A stretch of DNA of 64,000 nt from Pontibacillus chungwhensis (GTDB lineage: Bacteria > Bacillota > Bacilli > Bacillales > BH030062). Below the pieces are notes generated by a model, which was not told where the DNA came from, searched no databases, and was given only the letters and a program-made list of their open reading frames with translations. How positions within the stretch are numbered: the first letter of the stretch is position 1; every line of letters starts with the position of its first letter. Of this stretch, positions 24,951-34,955 are shown in pieces. The DNA is taken from positions 1,178,001-1,242,000 of the forward strand of contig NZ_CP126446.1 in NCBI RefSeq assembly GCF_030166655.1. The letters run 5' to 3'. The position numbers and the translations under genes are program-made.

Positions 24951-27378
24951 TCAGGAACCTAAGTTACTTACAAGCAATTTAATAGAGGATGTGCTCCATC
25001 ATATTGAAGACTCTTCTACCATTTATCTTTTAAGTGCTTTTGTTATGGAGTCAGGAGTGAAGATGGTATTACCCGCGCTCAAGGAAGCAGCTGCACGAGG
25101 AGCGGACATTAAGATTCTTACTGGTGATTACTTGTACGTTACGCAGCCTGAGGCCTTATCTTTACTTAGCGAGTTACCTCAGAATCAGGTGGAAGTTCGT
25201 TTATGGCAGAGTAATGGGCGTTCTTTTCACCCGAAAGCATTTCTGTTCAGTGGTGAAGATCAAGGTTCTTTAATCGTTGGGTCCTCTAATTTGTCCAAAT
25301 CAGCTCTAACTTCAGGAGTTGAGTGGAATGTTTCCATACCAAATGATGTTTCAGAAGAAGTATATAATGAAGCATTGGAGCAATATATCCACATGTTTTA
25401 TGCTGAGAATACAATGAAAGTAAATCCAGAAACCCTTAAATTTTACACTCAAAAGTATGCTGAATTTAAACAGAAGTATCCAGATCTAGCCCAAAAATGG
25501 TCAGAGAAGGAAGAAATAGAACTCACCCTAGGACCTGATAACCCGCCAGATGTTATTCATGATCCAACAGAACCCTATGTACCAACTAATGAAAAACCAA
25601 GTCCAAGGTTCGCTCAACCTGAAGCTCTTGAATCACTACAGAACACTTATGAAGAAGGTTACGATAAAGCGATGGTGGTGATGGCGACTGGACTAGGGAA
25701 GACGTATCTGGCTGCTTTCTTTGCTGAACATTTTAGCCGTATTCTATTCGTAGCTCACCGTGAAGAGATTCTACATCAGGCAAAAGCTTCTTTCGAACAC
25801 GTGAACGAAGGAAAGCTTGGTGGGATCTATAATGGAAAAGAGAAAAATGCAGAAGCTGATATGATTTTTGCATCGATCTTTACGTTAAGCATACAGGACC
25901 ATTTGCAAAGATTTAATGCGGATGAATTTGATTTAATTATTGTTGATGAGTTCCATCATGCTTCAAGTAGATCATACCAGAAAGTGTTAGAGTACTTCTC
26001 ACCTAAGTTCCTAATGGGCGTAACCGCAACACCTGAACGAACAGATGGACAGGATATCTTTGCTTTATGTGATGGAAATGTAGCTTATGAGATGAACTTT
26101 ATACAAGCTATTCAAAGAGGATGGTTATCCCCATTCCATTACTATGGCGTATACGATGATATTGATTATTCACAAATTACGTGGCTTGGGGGCCGTTATG
26201 ACGAAGAGGAGCTCGCAGAAGCGCAACTTCAAGAACATACGGCTAGTAATATCTTGAGTAATTGGGAGAAACATAAACAAACAAGGACTATAGGTTTTTG
26301 TTCATCAATTAAACAAGCAAATTTCTTATCGCAATACTTTAATCACAATGGCTATCAGACGATTAGTCTCCATTCCAAAACGGAGGGAATCTCTCGTAAA
26401 GAAGCTATTGAGAAGCTTGATAGAAAAGAAATTGATGTGATCTTTACCGTGGACTTATTTAATGAAGGAGTGGACATCCCTTCAGTTGATACACTTTTAT
26501 TCGCAAGGCCAACGGAATCTCTTGTGGTCTTTACGCAACAAATAGGTCGTGGTTTGCGTAAGCATTTGAAGAAATCACATTGCACGGTTATTGACTTAAT
26601 TGGGAATTACCGAAATGCAGATGTCAAATTGCAGCTGCTTGGGAAAGATAAAGGGGAGGGGAAGAAAGGGAAGATTCAACCTATTACACCAGCTGATTGT
26701 GAAATCAACTTGGACGTGAAGACTATACAACTGCTGGAAGAACTTCTGAAGAAGCGCAGTCCGAGAAAAGAGCGGGTGAAGATGGCTTATGACCAAGTCA
26801 AAGAGCAACTAGGCAGACGTCCAACCTACTGGGAAATGCATCTTAATGGCACTGAAGCTATTAAGGAATTTAAGCAGATATGGAAAAGCTATGCTGGCTT
26901 TCTTAGCTCTTATGGTGAATTAACAACTGAAGAACAAACGATTTATGAGACTTACATAGACTGGTTAGAAGAAGTAGAACGAACCTCTATGACTAAGAGT
27001 TACAAGATGGTTGTATTGAAGTACATGTTGGATAGAGGGGAAATGGACTGGGTTCAGCCTGCAACACCGGAGGAGATGGCTCCTTATTTCCATTCCTATT
27101 TAACAGAAAAGCCTTACCGAAAAAATATTGATTTTACAAGTAAAAATACCAAGGCACTCATAGAGTACGACAAAGCAAAAGTAGCAAATCTCATTAGTAC
27201 AATGCCTCTAACGAAGTGGAGCGGGAGTAGTAAAGGACTTCTTAAGTACGAAGATAATGTGTTTTCTCTTAATTTTGAAGTTCCTCTTGAAGATCGAGCA
27301 CTCTTGAAAAAGATGACTGAGGAGATATGTGAATATCGCTTGAATTACTACTTTGAACGAAAATGGAAGAAAGAATGA
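24937..27378 (+). CDS. PLD-nuclease / SF2 helicase fusion protein (second module)
   Basis: This 813-aa paralogue of the upstream PLD-helicase has an HPK PLD motif (about H98, K100) with 'GSSNLS' (about 116-121), Walker A 'ATGLGKT' (about 250-256), DEFH (about 337-340), 'GVTATPERTDGQDIF' and 'QQIGRGLRKHLKKSH'. A tail (about 580-810) has no DUF3427 domain. The start is GTG 24937 or TTG 24940, inside the MazG-like gene. Both modules share the 'FLMG/LLGMTATPERTDG...AYE...PFHYYG' segment and so are related copies with different partners. It is the last gene of the defence island. Confidence 0.85.
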   Translation: MLKTSQEPKLLTSNLIEDVLHHIEDSSTIYLLSAFVMESGVKMVLPALKEAAARGADIKILTGDYLYVTQPEALSLLSELPQNQVEVRLWQSNGRSFHPKAFLFSGEDQGSLIVGSSNLSKSALTSGVEWNVSIPNDVSEEVYNEALEQYIHMFYAENTMKVNPETLKFYTQKYAEFKQKYPDLAQKWSEKEEIELTLGPDNPPDVIHDPTEPYVPTNEKPSPRFAQPEALESLQNTYEEGYDKAMVVMATGLGKTYLAAFFAEHFSRILFVAHREEILHQAKASFEHVNEGKLGGIYNGKEKNAEADMIFASIFTLSIQDHLQRFNADEFDLIIVDEFHHASSRSYQKVLEYFSPKFLMGVTATPERTDGQDIFALCDGNVAYEMNFIQAIQRGWLSPFHYYGVYDDIDYSQITWLGGRYDEEELAEAQLQEHTASNILSNWEKHKQTRTIGFCSSIKQANFLSQYFNHNGYQTISLHSKTEGISRKEAIEKLDRKEIDVIFTVDLFNEGVDIPSVDTLLFARPTESLVVFTQQIGRGLRKHLKKSHCTVIDLIGNYRNADVKLQLLGKDKGEGKKGKIQPITPADCEINLDVKTIQLLEELLKKRSPRKERVKMAYDQVKEQLGRRPTYWEMHLNGTEAIKEFKQIWKSYAGFLSSYGELTTEEQTIYETYIDWLEEVERTSMTKSYKMVVLKYMLDRGEMDWVQPATPEEMAPYFHSYLTEKPYRKNIDFTSKNTKALIEYDKAKVANLISTMPLTKWSGSSKGLLKYEDNVFSLNFEVPLEDRALLKKMTEEICEYRLNYYFERKWKKE

Positions 27379-27512
27379 CCTTGATTTCCTACCACCATCC
27401 CCATTACAATTATATGTTGTAATAAATGATGGTAAGTGAATGTAGCACCTACTGCTACATCAATGCCTTATTTTTTATATCTGGGAAATATAAAGAAGAG
27501 GTGGAAATGAAT

Positions 27513-28481
27513 ATGGAAAATCAAGATTACCGTGTACTACTGTATTACCAGTACGTCACAATTGAAGATCCAGAGCAGTTTGCAAAGGATCACTTAACGT
27601 TCTGTAACGAGTTAGGCTTAAAAGGTCGTATTCTCGTAGCGGAAGAAGGGATTAATGGTACCGTTTCTGGAACGGATGAAGCGACTCAAAGGTACATGGA
27701 TGCCATGCATGCCGATGAGCGTTTTGCGGAGATGCCGTTTAAGGTCGATGCAGCGGATAGCCATGCGTTTCAGAAGATGCATGTGCGTCATCGCCCGGAG
27801 CTTGTTACGCTTCGCTTAGAAGACAACCATAATCCAAATGAAATTACAGGCGAGCATTTAGAGCCGAAAGACTGGATGGAACAAATGCAGCGCGAGGACA
27901 CAATCGTTCTTGATGCGCGCAATGATTATGAATATGACCTCGGACACTTCCGTGGAGCCGTTCGTCCAGATGTTGAGACGTTCAAGGACCTGCCGGATTG
28001 GGTTCGTGATAACCAAGAAATGTTTGAAGGCAAGAAAGTCATGATGTACTGTACAGGCGGAATCCGCTGTGAGAAGTTCTCTGGCTGGATGATGAAAGAA
28101 GGCTTTGATGTAGCACAGCTAAAAGGTGGTATTGCTACTTACGGAAAAGATCCTGAAGTAAAAGGCCAGCTATGGGACGGGCAGATGTTTGTCTTTGATG
28201 ATCGTTTGACTGTACCTGTGAACCAGGTTGAGCATACCATCGTCGGTGAGGATTACTTCACAGGTGAGCCAGCTGAACACTTTGCAAACTGCGGAAATCC
28301 TGATTGTGATCGCCGTATGATTATGACTGAAGAGAACGAGCATAAGTTCATGCGCAGCTGTAGCCATGAGTGCCGAACGCATCCGCGTAATCGTTACGTG
28401 GAAGAGCATGGACTTAGTGAGGAAGATGTGCAGGCTCGTTTAGAAAAAATAGAAGAAGAGGCCACTGTAGAACGGTCCTAA
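27513..28481 (+). CDS. trhO: tRNA uridine(34) hydroxylase TrhO (rhodanese family)
   Basis: This 322-aa protein is of the YbfQ/TrhO family, which adds the oxygen to U34 of tRNA in the 5-(carboxy)methoxyuridine pathway. The N-terminal domain has '[15 protein letters not shown]' and '[16 protein letters not shown]'. The rhodanese domain has '[18 protein letters not shown]' and the active-site loop '[15 protein letters not shown]' (catalytic Cys). A C-terminal cysteine cluster (CGNPDC, then CSHEC) follows. GAGGTGG supports a start at 27513 or 27507 rather than the upstream in-frame ATG. A housekeeping gene that marks the end of the island. Confidence 0.92.
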   Translation: MENQDYRVLLYYQYVTIEDPEQFAKDHLTFCNELGLKGRILVAEEGINGTVSGTDEATQRYMDAMHADERFAEMPFKVDAADSHAFQKMHVRHRPELVTLRLEDNHNPNEITGEHLEPKDWMEQMQREDTIVLDARNDYEYDLGHFRGAVRPDVETFKDLPDWVRDNQEMFEGKKVMMYCTGGIRCEKFSGWMMKEGFDVAQLKGGIATYGKDPEVKGQLWDGQMFVFDDRLTVPVNQVEHTIVGEDYFTGEPAEHFANCGNPDCDRRMIMTEENEHKFMRSCSHECRTHPRNRYVEEHGLSEEDVQARLEKIEEEATVERS

Positions 28482-28487
28482 ACGAAC

Positions 28488-28516
28488 AAACCCTAGAGAG
28501 ACTCTCTAGGGTTTTA
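28488..28516 (+). terminator. Terminator of trhO
   Basis: AAACCCTAGAGAG and CTCTCTAGGGTTT form a strong stem with almost no loop, followed by TATTAAT. It lies 6 bp after the trhO stop. Confidence 0.85.
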
Positions 28517-28608
28517 TTAATGGTATGTTTTTTAATCCGTTCCACAATTTGCGTTCATGAAGACGTGTTTGAGTCCATGGTTTCATCTCTCTATTTACTT
28601 TTAGAAGA

Positions 28609-28944
28609 CTACCACCAAGTATTTTCATCTACATCGGGTTGTACCGTATAGTATCCACCCGTATCATGTTCTTCATTACCTTCTATATAAGAAGGGCAAG
28701 AAAACCAAACGAGTTTCTCCGCAATAATGTCATCAAAGTGTTTTAACACGGGTTGGAGGGGTTTGTTGCATTTGTAGCATTCACCAGGGTCGAAGCCATT
28801 TGGTAGTTCTATAATTGCTTGGCGTAAGCAATCCTCGCATATTTCTTTTGCTTCTGATAGTTCTCCAAACTCATCAAATAAGTTCAGGTTACTTTCATTC
28901 ATTTCTTTTTTGCAGTCTTGGCAATAGGAATGTTTTTTCATCAT
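28609..28944 (-). CDS. Cysteine-rich (zinc-ribbon-like) hypothetical protein
   Basis: This 111-aa soluble protein has two pairs of CxxC motifs (CQDC near residue 8 and CEDC near 36) and a third pair (CYKC, about 56-59), so it probably binds one or two zinc ions. The rest is acidic ('EFGELSEAKE', 'GNEEHDTGGYYTVQPDVDENTWW'). The start is one of two adjacent ATGs behind AAGGGAGACACC. No family recognised; immunity-type small proteins of bacilli often look like this, but that is only a resemblance. Confidence 0.6.
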   Translation of the reverse strand: MMKKHSYCQDCKKEMNESNLNLFDEFGELSEAKEICEDCLRQAIIELPNGFDPGECYKCNKPLQPVLKHFDDIIAEKLVWFSCPSYIEGNEEHDTGGYYTVQPDVDENTWW

Positions 28945-29017
28945 GGTGTCTCCCTTATGTATGTATAGATTCAGATTTTCAACTAGGTGATATTTTTATG
29001 GTTACATACCTACACCA

Positions 29018-29638
29018 TTACATCAACTTATTCTCCAAATAATACTTCTCATACTCCAAATCCACTTCAACCCTAACCGTAAAGTCCATAGCTTTAATAA
29101 AGGTATAGATCTCTCGCAGCTCCTCATCGTCGTAGATCTCACTCATGTTTAACAAGTGACGTTCCTGTGCTTCTTCGACTGTTTGGGATGGGTGTTTTAT
29201 GTAAGGGGAGTTGAGCGTTTCGTCTCGCTTTTCTTCTAAAAGAATCTCAAGGTGAGACTTCAGATACTCTTTCCCTTTCTGAATCGTTTCGATCATGGTC
29301 GGTCTGCCTTCGATCAGGTCAAGGTCCGGGAAGGAAAGGATGTAATGGTCTTCTCCTTCTAAAGCTAGTTTCTTCTCAGAGTAAATCAGGCCTTTAAATG
29401 TAAACGTGAACGACTGTAACTGGCTGTCTTCCACTTCTTCAGGGATCCCAACCTCGAACGCTACCACTTCTGCTGTCTTCAGCACCTTAACGGTATCTTC
29501 TTGTTCAAGGTCCCAATAGGTGAGGCGATCGAGACGTTGCTTAATGTTATAAATCAATTGTTCTCTTCCGTAGTGTCCAATAATCGCTTGCATGGTTTGG
29601 CCACTTCTTAAGTGAAAGTCTACTGGAAATCGTTTCAT
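29018..29638 (-). CDS. Hypothetical protein with HicB-like segment
   Basis: This soluble protein is about 206 aa (a 210-aa form from an upstream ATG is also open). The middle part ('HYILSFPDLDLIEGRPTM' then 'ETIQKGKEYLKSHLE') resembles the beta-beta-alpha unit of HicB-type antitoxin domains. The N-terminal half is beta-rich with no motif I recognise. No HicA toxin gene is adjacent, so it is unlikely to be a working HicAB pair. GAGGGA lies just before ATG 29638. Confidence 0.5.
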   Translation of the reverse strand: MKRFPVDFHLRSGQTMQAIIGHYGREQLIYNIKQRLDRLTYWDLEQEDTVKVLKTAEVVAFEVGIPEEVEDSQLQSFTFTFKGLIYSEKKLALEGEDHYILSFPDLDLIEGRPTMIETIQKGKEYLKSHLEILLEEKRDETLNSPYIKHPSQTVEEAQERHLLNMSEIYDDEELREIYTFIKAMDFTVRVEVDLEYEKYYLENKLM

Positions 29639-29895
29639 GCTATCCCTCATTTCTGTTGATCTATTGTTAGTATAGGGGAGAGGGGGTGCATAAAATTGTG
29701 CCCCCGAAGGTTGATATTTGCGAGTAAGGTATATGATGAACGATTTTTGGTGGGGGATATGTTACGGATTGACCACAAGAACTTTGTTGTCTAGTTTGTT
29801 AGGTATAAAGATCTTCCAAAAAAACACATTGTTTCATAATTTGCAAACTAGTATCATCGTACTATAGTAATTTATAGACGAAGGATGAACACACC

Positions 29896-32800
29896 ATGAC
29901 GTTTGCAACGAATGAGATCACCTCAAAAGAGAAAGCCATAAACTTATATTCTTATTTAATGGACTTTCAAAAATTAACGATGAAACCTGTTAAACATGTC
30001 TCGAAATATACATATACCCTTTGGTTACAGGAGGCTGTAAAAATCTCTAGTAGCCAATCTTTTCTTACTTACACTGATGCTGATGTTCTTCAATTGGACA
30101 AACCCGTTGAACCGATTCTTCCTCCAGTGCCTGAGTGCTTACAAGGGTTTGTTTCTTTTCAAGATGAACCAACCCTTAAACCTCAATTAAAGAAACGAAA
30201 ACTCATCATACCGGAACAAGGGTTAGGTGATCAAGAATGGGAACGGTTTTATGCTTATCTCTTAATTGATCATACCCACGTACAAGAAGCCTTTAGAACC
30301 TATCTAGATGAGGTTTGGAACCCATGGCGAGAAGCGTACCAATCGTATCTACATCACCAAGCGTTATACTCTTACTTGTTTAAGATGCATCAGTTTATTC
30401 ATAAAAACGAAGAAAGCTTTGAAGCTGTGTTAGGGCTAGGGCTACTGAATTGGCCTTTAAAGTCTGTGTCTCGTCACTTACTTACCCATCCAGTAACCAT
30501 AAAGATTGACCCTGAATCCGGACAAATTGAAGTGTCTCTAGCAAATGGGAAATCGATGCAGCTAGAGGATGACATGATTGAAGTGAGAGAGCTTCCGGAC
30601 CGGTCTTATATGGATTCATTGAAAGAGGAATTAAACGAGCATCCTCTTTCCCTAGATGAGTTCGAACCGATTGAGGCCGTGCTTAAAAGCTTTGTTCAAA
30701 CGCTATCTTCAGAAGGGACGTACACGTACGAAGAAGAAAAGGATGGACAAAAGCAGCATCCAAACGTCTCGTTTACCCCTGGGATTATCATAAGGAAGAG
30801 ATCGAATCAGCACTATATTCGGTCATTCCAAACGATTCGTTCTGAGTTAGAGAAGAAAGACCAGTTGCCGCGGAACGTGGAGCGTTTAGTAAGGATCATG
30901 GATGACCAGTCGCCTCGCTCATCTAATCAAACAGAAGGGCCATCTTTCCCGTTACCGGCAAACGACGAGCAAATGAAGATCGTGGAGAAATTAGAAGGAC
31001 GAGATGGCGTGATTGTGCAAGGCCCCCCTGGGACAGGGAAGAGTCATACGATTGCGAACCTCATGTCGCACCTCCTAACAGAAGGGCAAAAGGTTCTGGT
31101 AACCAGCCATACAGCTAATGCCTTAAGTGTGTTGAAAGACAAGCTACCAGAGGACCTACAGCAATTATGTGTGAACTTACTAGGTAATGATAAGAAAGCC
31201 TTTCAAGACTTAGAAGCCGTCGTGAAGGAAATTACAAATGCGCGTGAGTACTGGGACGAGGATGAGAAGCAAAGAGAAATAGAAAAGATTCAATCGGAAT
31301 TGAAAAGCCTAAAGTCCCGTAAAACTAAGTTTTCGCAGGACCTGCGCACACTACAGGAACAGGAAATTAGTTATCATGATAGGTTACATGATCCTTATCA
31401 AGGGAAGCTGCAGGAGATTGCGAAAATAGTAAACGCAAATCAGGATCAGTTTGATTGGTTAACGGATGAAGTAGATTCGAGTGTGCAGTCTACTTTCACC
31501 GTAAATGAAATGCTAACGTATGCTAGAACCGTTCGGAAAATCGATCCCTTACAAGAGCGACAACTGCAACAGTCCTATCCTCCTTCTAAGGAACTACTTT
31601 CACGAGAAACCTTTGAACGAATCGTTCACCAAGAACAAACGGTAAAACAGCAGCTGATCCAGCTTGGTCATCCATTTGAAAGTAAGGACTGGAGCGTCAT
31701 CCGGGGGCTTAAAGAAAAAGAAGCGCTTCGGGGCAAAGAAGCCCTAGATGAATATGTGTCTTCTTTGTCTTCCATTAAACAGCATGAGAGTTCCTGGTTA
31801 AACCGAGCACTTCAAGACATATGGGCGGAGCGAGAATTACTTTGGAGACAGCTCTACGACCAGTACTACAAGAACCGAGATCGCGTAGATGAAGCGGTGG
31901 AGACGATACAAGTGGACCAGCTGTCTATTCCAGAAGATATGGACGAGCAGAAAGTGTTAAGGGATGCAGAGAGCTTATTGCATCACTTCCAAAAAAACGG
32001 TGCGAAAAAAGGGATTCCTGGCTTTAGGCCCAAGCCGATTAAACAAGGGTTTTATATCTTGAAGGAAGTAACGCTTGAAGGAAGTCCGTGTGATACAGTA
32101 GATCAGCTTCAGAAACTTGTCGAGGTCTTACAGACTAAGTCGATCGTTGAATCATTGAAAAGTGACTTTGAAGATCTAACGGGAGAAACCTTTGAACTTA
32201 AAAACAAACTCGCCTTCAAATGGTTAGAACTAAAAGTGATGCTTCGAAAGCTATCTGACTTACATAACGTCATTGAATGTTATCGAACGCTTAGAAGAGA
32301 AACAGATACCATTCACTTAAAGGATAAGGATTGGACCCATACGGATAACGTGTATGCGTATAGGGATTTATTTTGGGCTTCTGTATTGCAATCGAGGCTA
32401 GAAGAACTACAGGCGCAAGTAAGAGAATTCAGAGAGCAAGCGATTGTTCCTAACTTAGGTGATCACACGCATCCTCTCGTAGATGCACTTGACGAAGCGA
32501 TTACGAATCGGGATGTAGCACGTTATGAGAGCGTGTTAAAAGACATTCGCCATCTTGAATTGTTGAGTAAAGAACAGCAACTAGCACATGCTTTCGAATC
32601 GAAAATAAGTGGCGTACTTCCTAACCTTATCCAGTCGATTAAGACGTACCCATACAATCAATGGGAAGAGCGACTTCCTGAAATTTACGAAGCCATCGAT
32701 TGGAAGGAAGCAAGCATCTGGATTGAGAATTTGCTCAGTCAAACGCCGCAATCACTAGAAGACTCCATTAAGAGCCTAGAAAGCAAGATCAAAAACTTAG

Positions 32801-34239
32801 AGATGCGTCTCATTACTCTAGAGTCTTGGAGGAATTGCATTCAGAATATTACCACCCATGAGAGTTCTCATTTGAGAGCTTGGACGAGTTCAATTCGACG
32901 CGTGGGTAAAGGAACGGGTAAGAATGCGGAATATTATAAAAGGAAAGCTCAACACCATATGGAAGAATGTCGATCAGCCGTCCCAGCTTGGATCATGCCT
33001 ATGTACCAGGTAGCCGAGTCGATCACACCTGAAGAAGGGATGTTCGACGTTGTTATTATTGACGAAGCCAGTCAATCTGGCCCGGAAGCTCTAATGTTTA
33101 TGTACCTAGCGAAAAAAGTAATCGTGGTAGGTGATGACAAGCAGATTAGCCCTCACTTTGTTGGGATCAATGAGGACGACGTACACGCATTGCAAAAGCA
33201 GTACTTACAAGGTGTGCCCCATGGTGATAGTTTTGGGGTGAAGAGCTCATTCTTTGATATTGCCAATATCCTATTTGAAGGGCGCGTTGTGCTCCGGGAA
33301 CACTTCCGTAGCATGCCGGAGATCATTGAATTCTCAAACTTAATCAGTTACCCAGATACACCACTAATTCCTTTAAAATCATATAGTTCCAATAGGCTTA
33401 AACCTGTTCAATCATTTTACTTGCCTGACGGAGTCAGAGAAGGGAAAAGTCCTAAGGTAAGAAATGTGCAAGAAGCAGATGAGATCGTTCGTCAGATTAA
33501 AGAGTGTCTTAATGATCCGAAGTACGATGGTAAAACGTTTGGCGTCATTAGTTTATTAGGGCATAACCAAGCGAATATGATTGAGAAGAAGTTAATAGAA
33601 GAAATTGATCAAAAGGAACTTTTAAAACGAAAGATCATTTGTGGAGATGCCCATAAATTCCAAGGGGATGAACGAGATGTGATCTTCTTAAGTATGGTAG
33701 CAGCCCCAGGTGAAATACGCGTGTCTCCCCTAACGGATAACAAATACAAGAGAAGTTTCAATGTGGCAATGAGCCGAGCGAAAGAACAGGTCAACCTAGT
33801 CCATTCGATTACAACGGAAGATATAATGAATAAAGAATGCATCCGTTATCAGATGCTGCAGTACTTTAAGCAACCGTATGAAGAAAAATATAAAGCGGAT
33901 AAATCCTTGTGTGATTCTCAGTTCGAGAAAGATGTGTATGATCACATCAGAAGGAAAGGGTACAATGTTATCCCCCAATACAAAGTAGGTGGCTACCGAA
34001 TTGACCTTGTAGTAGAAGGAGCGAATGGGAGGATGGCCGTTGAATGTGACGGAGATTATTGGCACGGAATTGATCAATTAGAGAATGACCAGAAAAGACA
34101 AAGTCAGCTAGAAAGAGTAGGGTGGAATTTCTGGAGAGTGCGTGGAAGTGAATTCTATCTCAATCCAGAGAAAGCGATGGAGTCCCTTTGGGAGACTCTA
34201 GATTATTTCGGTATACAACCCGGTGAGAAAGGGGCATAG
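29896..34239 (+). CDS. SF1 (UPF1-like) helicase with C-terminal Vsr/DUF559-like nuclease
   Basis: This 1447-aa protein has a long N-terminal region of unknown fold (about residues 1-340) and then a superfamily-1 helicase split by a coiled-coil insert. Motifs are Walker A 'GPPGTGKS' (about 376-383), DEAS (about 1056-1059), 'VVGDDKQISP' and motif VI 'NVAMSRAKEQVN' (about 1290). The C-terminal 110 residues are a PD-(D/E)xK domain of the DUF559/Vsr type: 'DSQFEKDVYDHIRRKGY', 'YRIDLVV' and 'AVECDGDYWHG', with E, D and E-x-D in place. Similar helicase-nuclease fusions act in anti-phage systems (Hhe-like, Mokosh-like), which is the likely role. The downstream PC4-like gene is 11 bp away. Confidence 0.85.
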   Translation: MTFATNEITSKEKAINLYSYLMDFQKLTMKPVKHVSKYTYTLWLQEAVKISSSQSFLTYTDADVLQLDKPVEPILPPVPECLQGFVSFQDEPTLKPQLKKRKLIIPEQGLGDQEWERFYAYLLIDHTHVQEAFRTYLDEVWNPWREAYQSYLHHQALYSYLFKMHQFIHKNEESFEAVLGLGLLNWPLKSVSRHLLTHPVTIKIDPESGQIEVSLANGKSMQLEDDMIEVRELPDRSYMDSLKEELNEHPLSLDEFEPIEAVLKSFVQTLSSEGTYTYEEEKDGQKQHPNVSFTPGIIIRKRSNQHYIRSFQTIRSELEKKDQLPRNVERLVRIMDDQSPRSSNQTEGPSFPLPANDEQMKIVEKLEGRDGVIVQGPPGTGKSHTIANLMSHLLTEGQKVLVTSHTANALSVLKDKLPEDLQQLCVNLLGNDKKAFQDLEAVVKEITNAREYWDEDEKQREIEKIQSELKSLKSRKTKFSQDLRTLQEQEISYHDRLHDPYQGKLQEIAKIVNANQDQFDWLTDEVDSSVQSTFTVNEMLTYARTVRKIDPLQERQLQQSYPPSKELLSRETFERIVHQEQTVKQQLIQLGHPFESKDWSVIRGLKEKEALRGKEALDEYVSSLSSIKQHESSWLNRALQDIWAERELLWRQLYDQYYKNRDRVDEAVETIQVDQLSIPEDMDEQKVLRDAESLLHHFQKNGAKKGIPGFRPKPIKQGFYILKEVTLEGSPCDTVDQLQKLVEVLQTKSIVESLKSDFEDLTGETFELKNKLAFKWLELKVMLRKLSDLHNVIECYRTLRRETDTIHLKDKDWTHTDNVYAYRDLFWASVLQSRLEELQAQVREFREQAIVPNLGDHTHPLVDALDEAITNRDVARYESVLKDIRHLELLSKEQQLAHAFESKISGVLPNLIQSIKTYPYNQWEERLPEIYEAIDWKEASIWIENLLSQTPQSLEDSIKSLESKIKNLEMRLITLESWRNCIQNITTHESSHLRAWTSSIRRVGKGTGKNAEYYKRKAQHHMEECRSAVPAWIMPMYQVAESITPEEGMFDVVIIDEASQSGPEALMFMYLAKKVIVVGDDKQISPHFVGINEDDVHALQKQYLQGVPHGDSFGVKSSFFDIANILFEGRVVLREHFRSMPEIIEFSNLISYPDTPLIPLKSYSSNRLKPVQSFYLPDGVREGKSPKVRNVQEADEIVRQIKECLNDPKYDGKTFGVISLLGHNQANMIEKKLIEEIDQKELLKRKIICGDAHKFQGDERDVIFLSMVAAPGEIRVSPLTDNKYKRSFNVAMSRAKEQVNLVHSITTEDIMNKECIRYQMLQYFKQPYEEKYKADKSLCDSQFEKDVYDHIRRKGYNVIPQYKVGGYRIDLVVEGANGRMAVECDGDYWHGIDQLENDQKRQSQLERVGWNFWRVRGSEFYLNPEKAMESLWETLDYFGIQPGEKGA

Positions 34240-34250
34240 AAAGAAAGGTT

Positions 34251-34799
34251 ATGGCGAGTTTTACCTATCATATAGAACGAAATATTGCCGTTTTATCCGA
34301 CACAGCAAAAGGGTGGAGAAAAGAATTAAATGTGGTCAGTTGGAACGGTCAGGAAGGAAAGTATGACTTGCGTAACTGGAGTCCAGACCACACCAAAATG
34401 GGGAAGGGCATTACGTTAACTGAAGGAGAAGTGGATCGGTTAAAAGAAGCATTAGGTCTCCTTGAAACATCCGATTCATCAAAAGAGGATCCTACCCCTA
34501 ACCCAGACCGACCTAGTGAAGAGGCAACTAAATCTATAGAAGTTCCTGCAAAGCTTCAACAGAAGTGGAACCCATGCAATCGTAGACTAGTGTTAGAAAT
34601 GAATACGCTCTTAACGTATGGCCGTAAACAAGGCCTTACAGTAAAACAGATCACCCAAGCTTCTGAACGCTCCAAAAATGTTTTTGAAAAACAAGTTTTC
34701 AACCAGCTAGAGCAGTTGCGCTTTGTTTATGGTCAGCAAGTGGATGAACTGTTGCAAGAAGTAGCGGAATCAATGACAAGGTTGGATTTCAAGGATTAA
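34251..34799 (+). CDS. PC4/YdbC-like ssDNA-binding protein with C-terminal extension
   Basis: This 182-aa protein's first 75 residues match the YdbC/PC4 family ('SDTAKGWRKELNVVSWNGQE', 'KYDLRNWSPDHTKMGKGITLTEGEVDRLKEAL'), whose members bind single-stranded DNA as dimers. After a Pro/Ser-rich linker (about 80-105), a helical C-terminal domain ('LVLEMNTLLTYGRKQGL', 'FEKQVFNQLEQLRFVY') is new relative to the short YdbC proteins. It follows the helicase-nuclease gene by 11 bp, so it probably supplies ssDNA recognition to that enzyme. A terminator lies further downstream. Confidence 0.85.
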   Translation: MASFTYHIERNIAVLSDTAKGWRKELNVVSWNGQEGKYDLRNWSPDHTKMGKGITLTEGEVDRLKEALGLLETSDSSKEDPTPNPDRPSEEATKSIEVPAKLQQKWNPCNRRLVLEMNTLLTYGRKQGLTVKQITQASERSKNVFEKQVFNQLEQLRFVYGQQVDELLQEVAESMTRLDFKD

Positions 34800-34955
34800 A
34801 ATTTTGTACCCTTTCAGGTGTTTTAAAGCGCGAATTATAGTCCACTAAATGTGGAAAAACCCTTATAGTAAACTAAATTTTAAACTGTAGGCAATAGTCC
34901 GCCTTCAGTAGAAATAGATTATAAAGATTAATCCCCTAATTAGTTAGCTGAATAT

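Noticed and set aside
21118-27378. A DISARM or BREX system around the PLD-helicases
   Set aside because: The DUF1998 protein and class-specific methylase of DISARM and the BrxC, PglX and PglZ genes of BREX are missing. The PLD domain is fused to the helicase rather than separate.
29018-29638. A HicAB toxin-antitoxin pair
   Set aside because: The HicB-like segment has no adjacent small HicA-type gene on either side.
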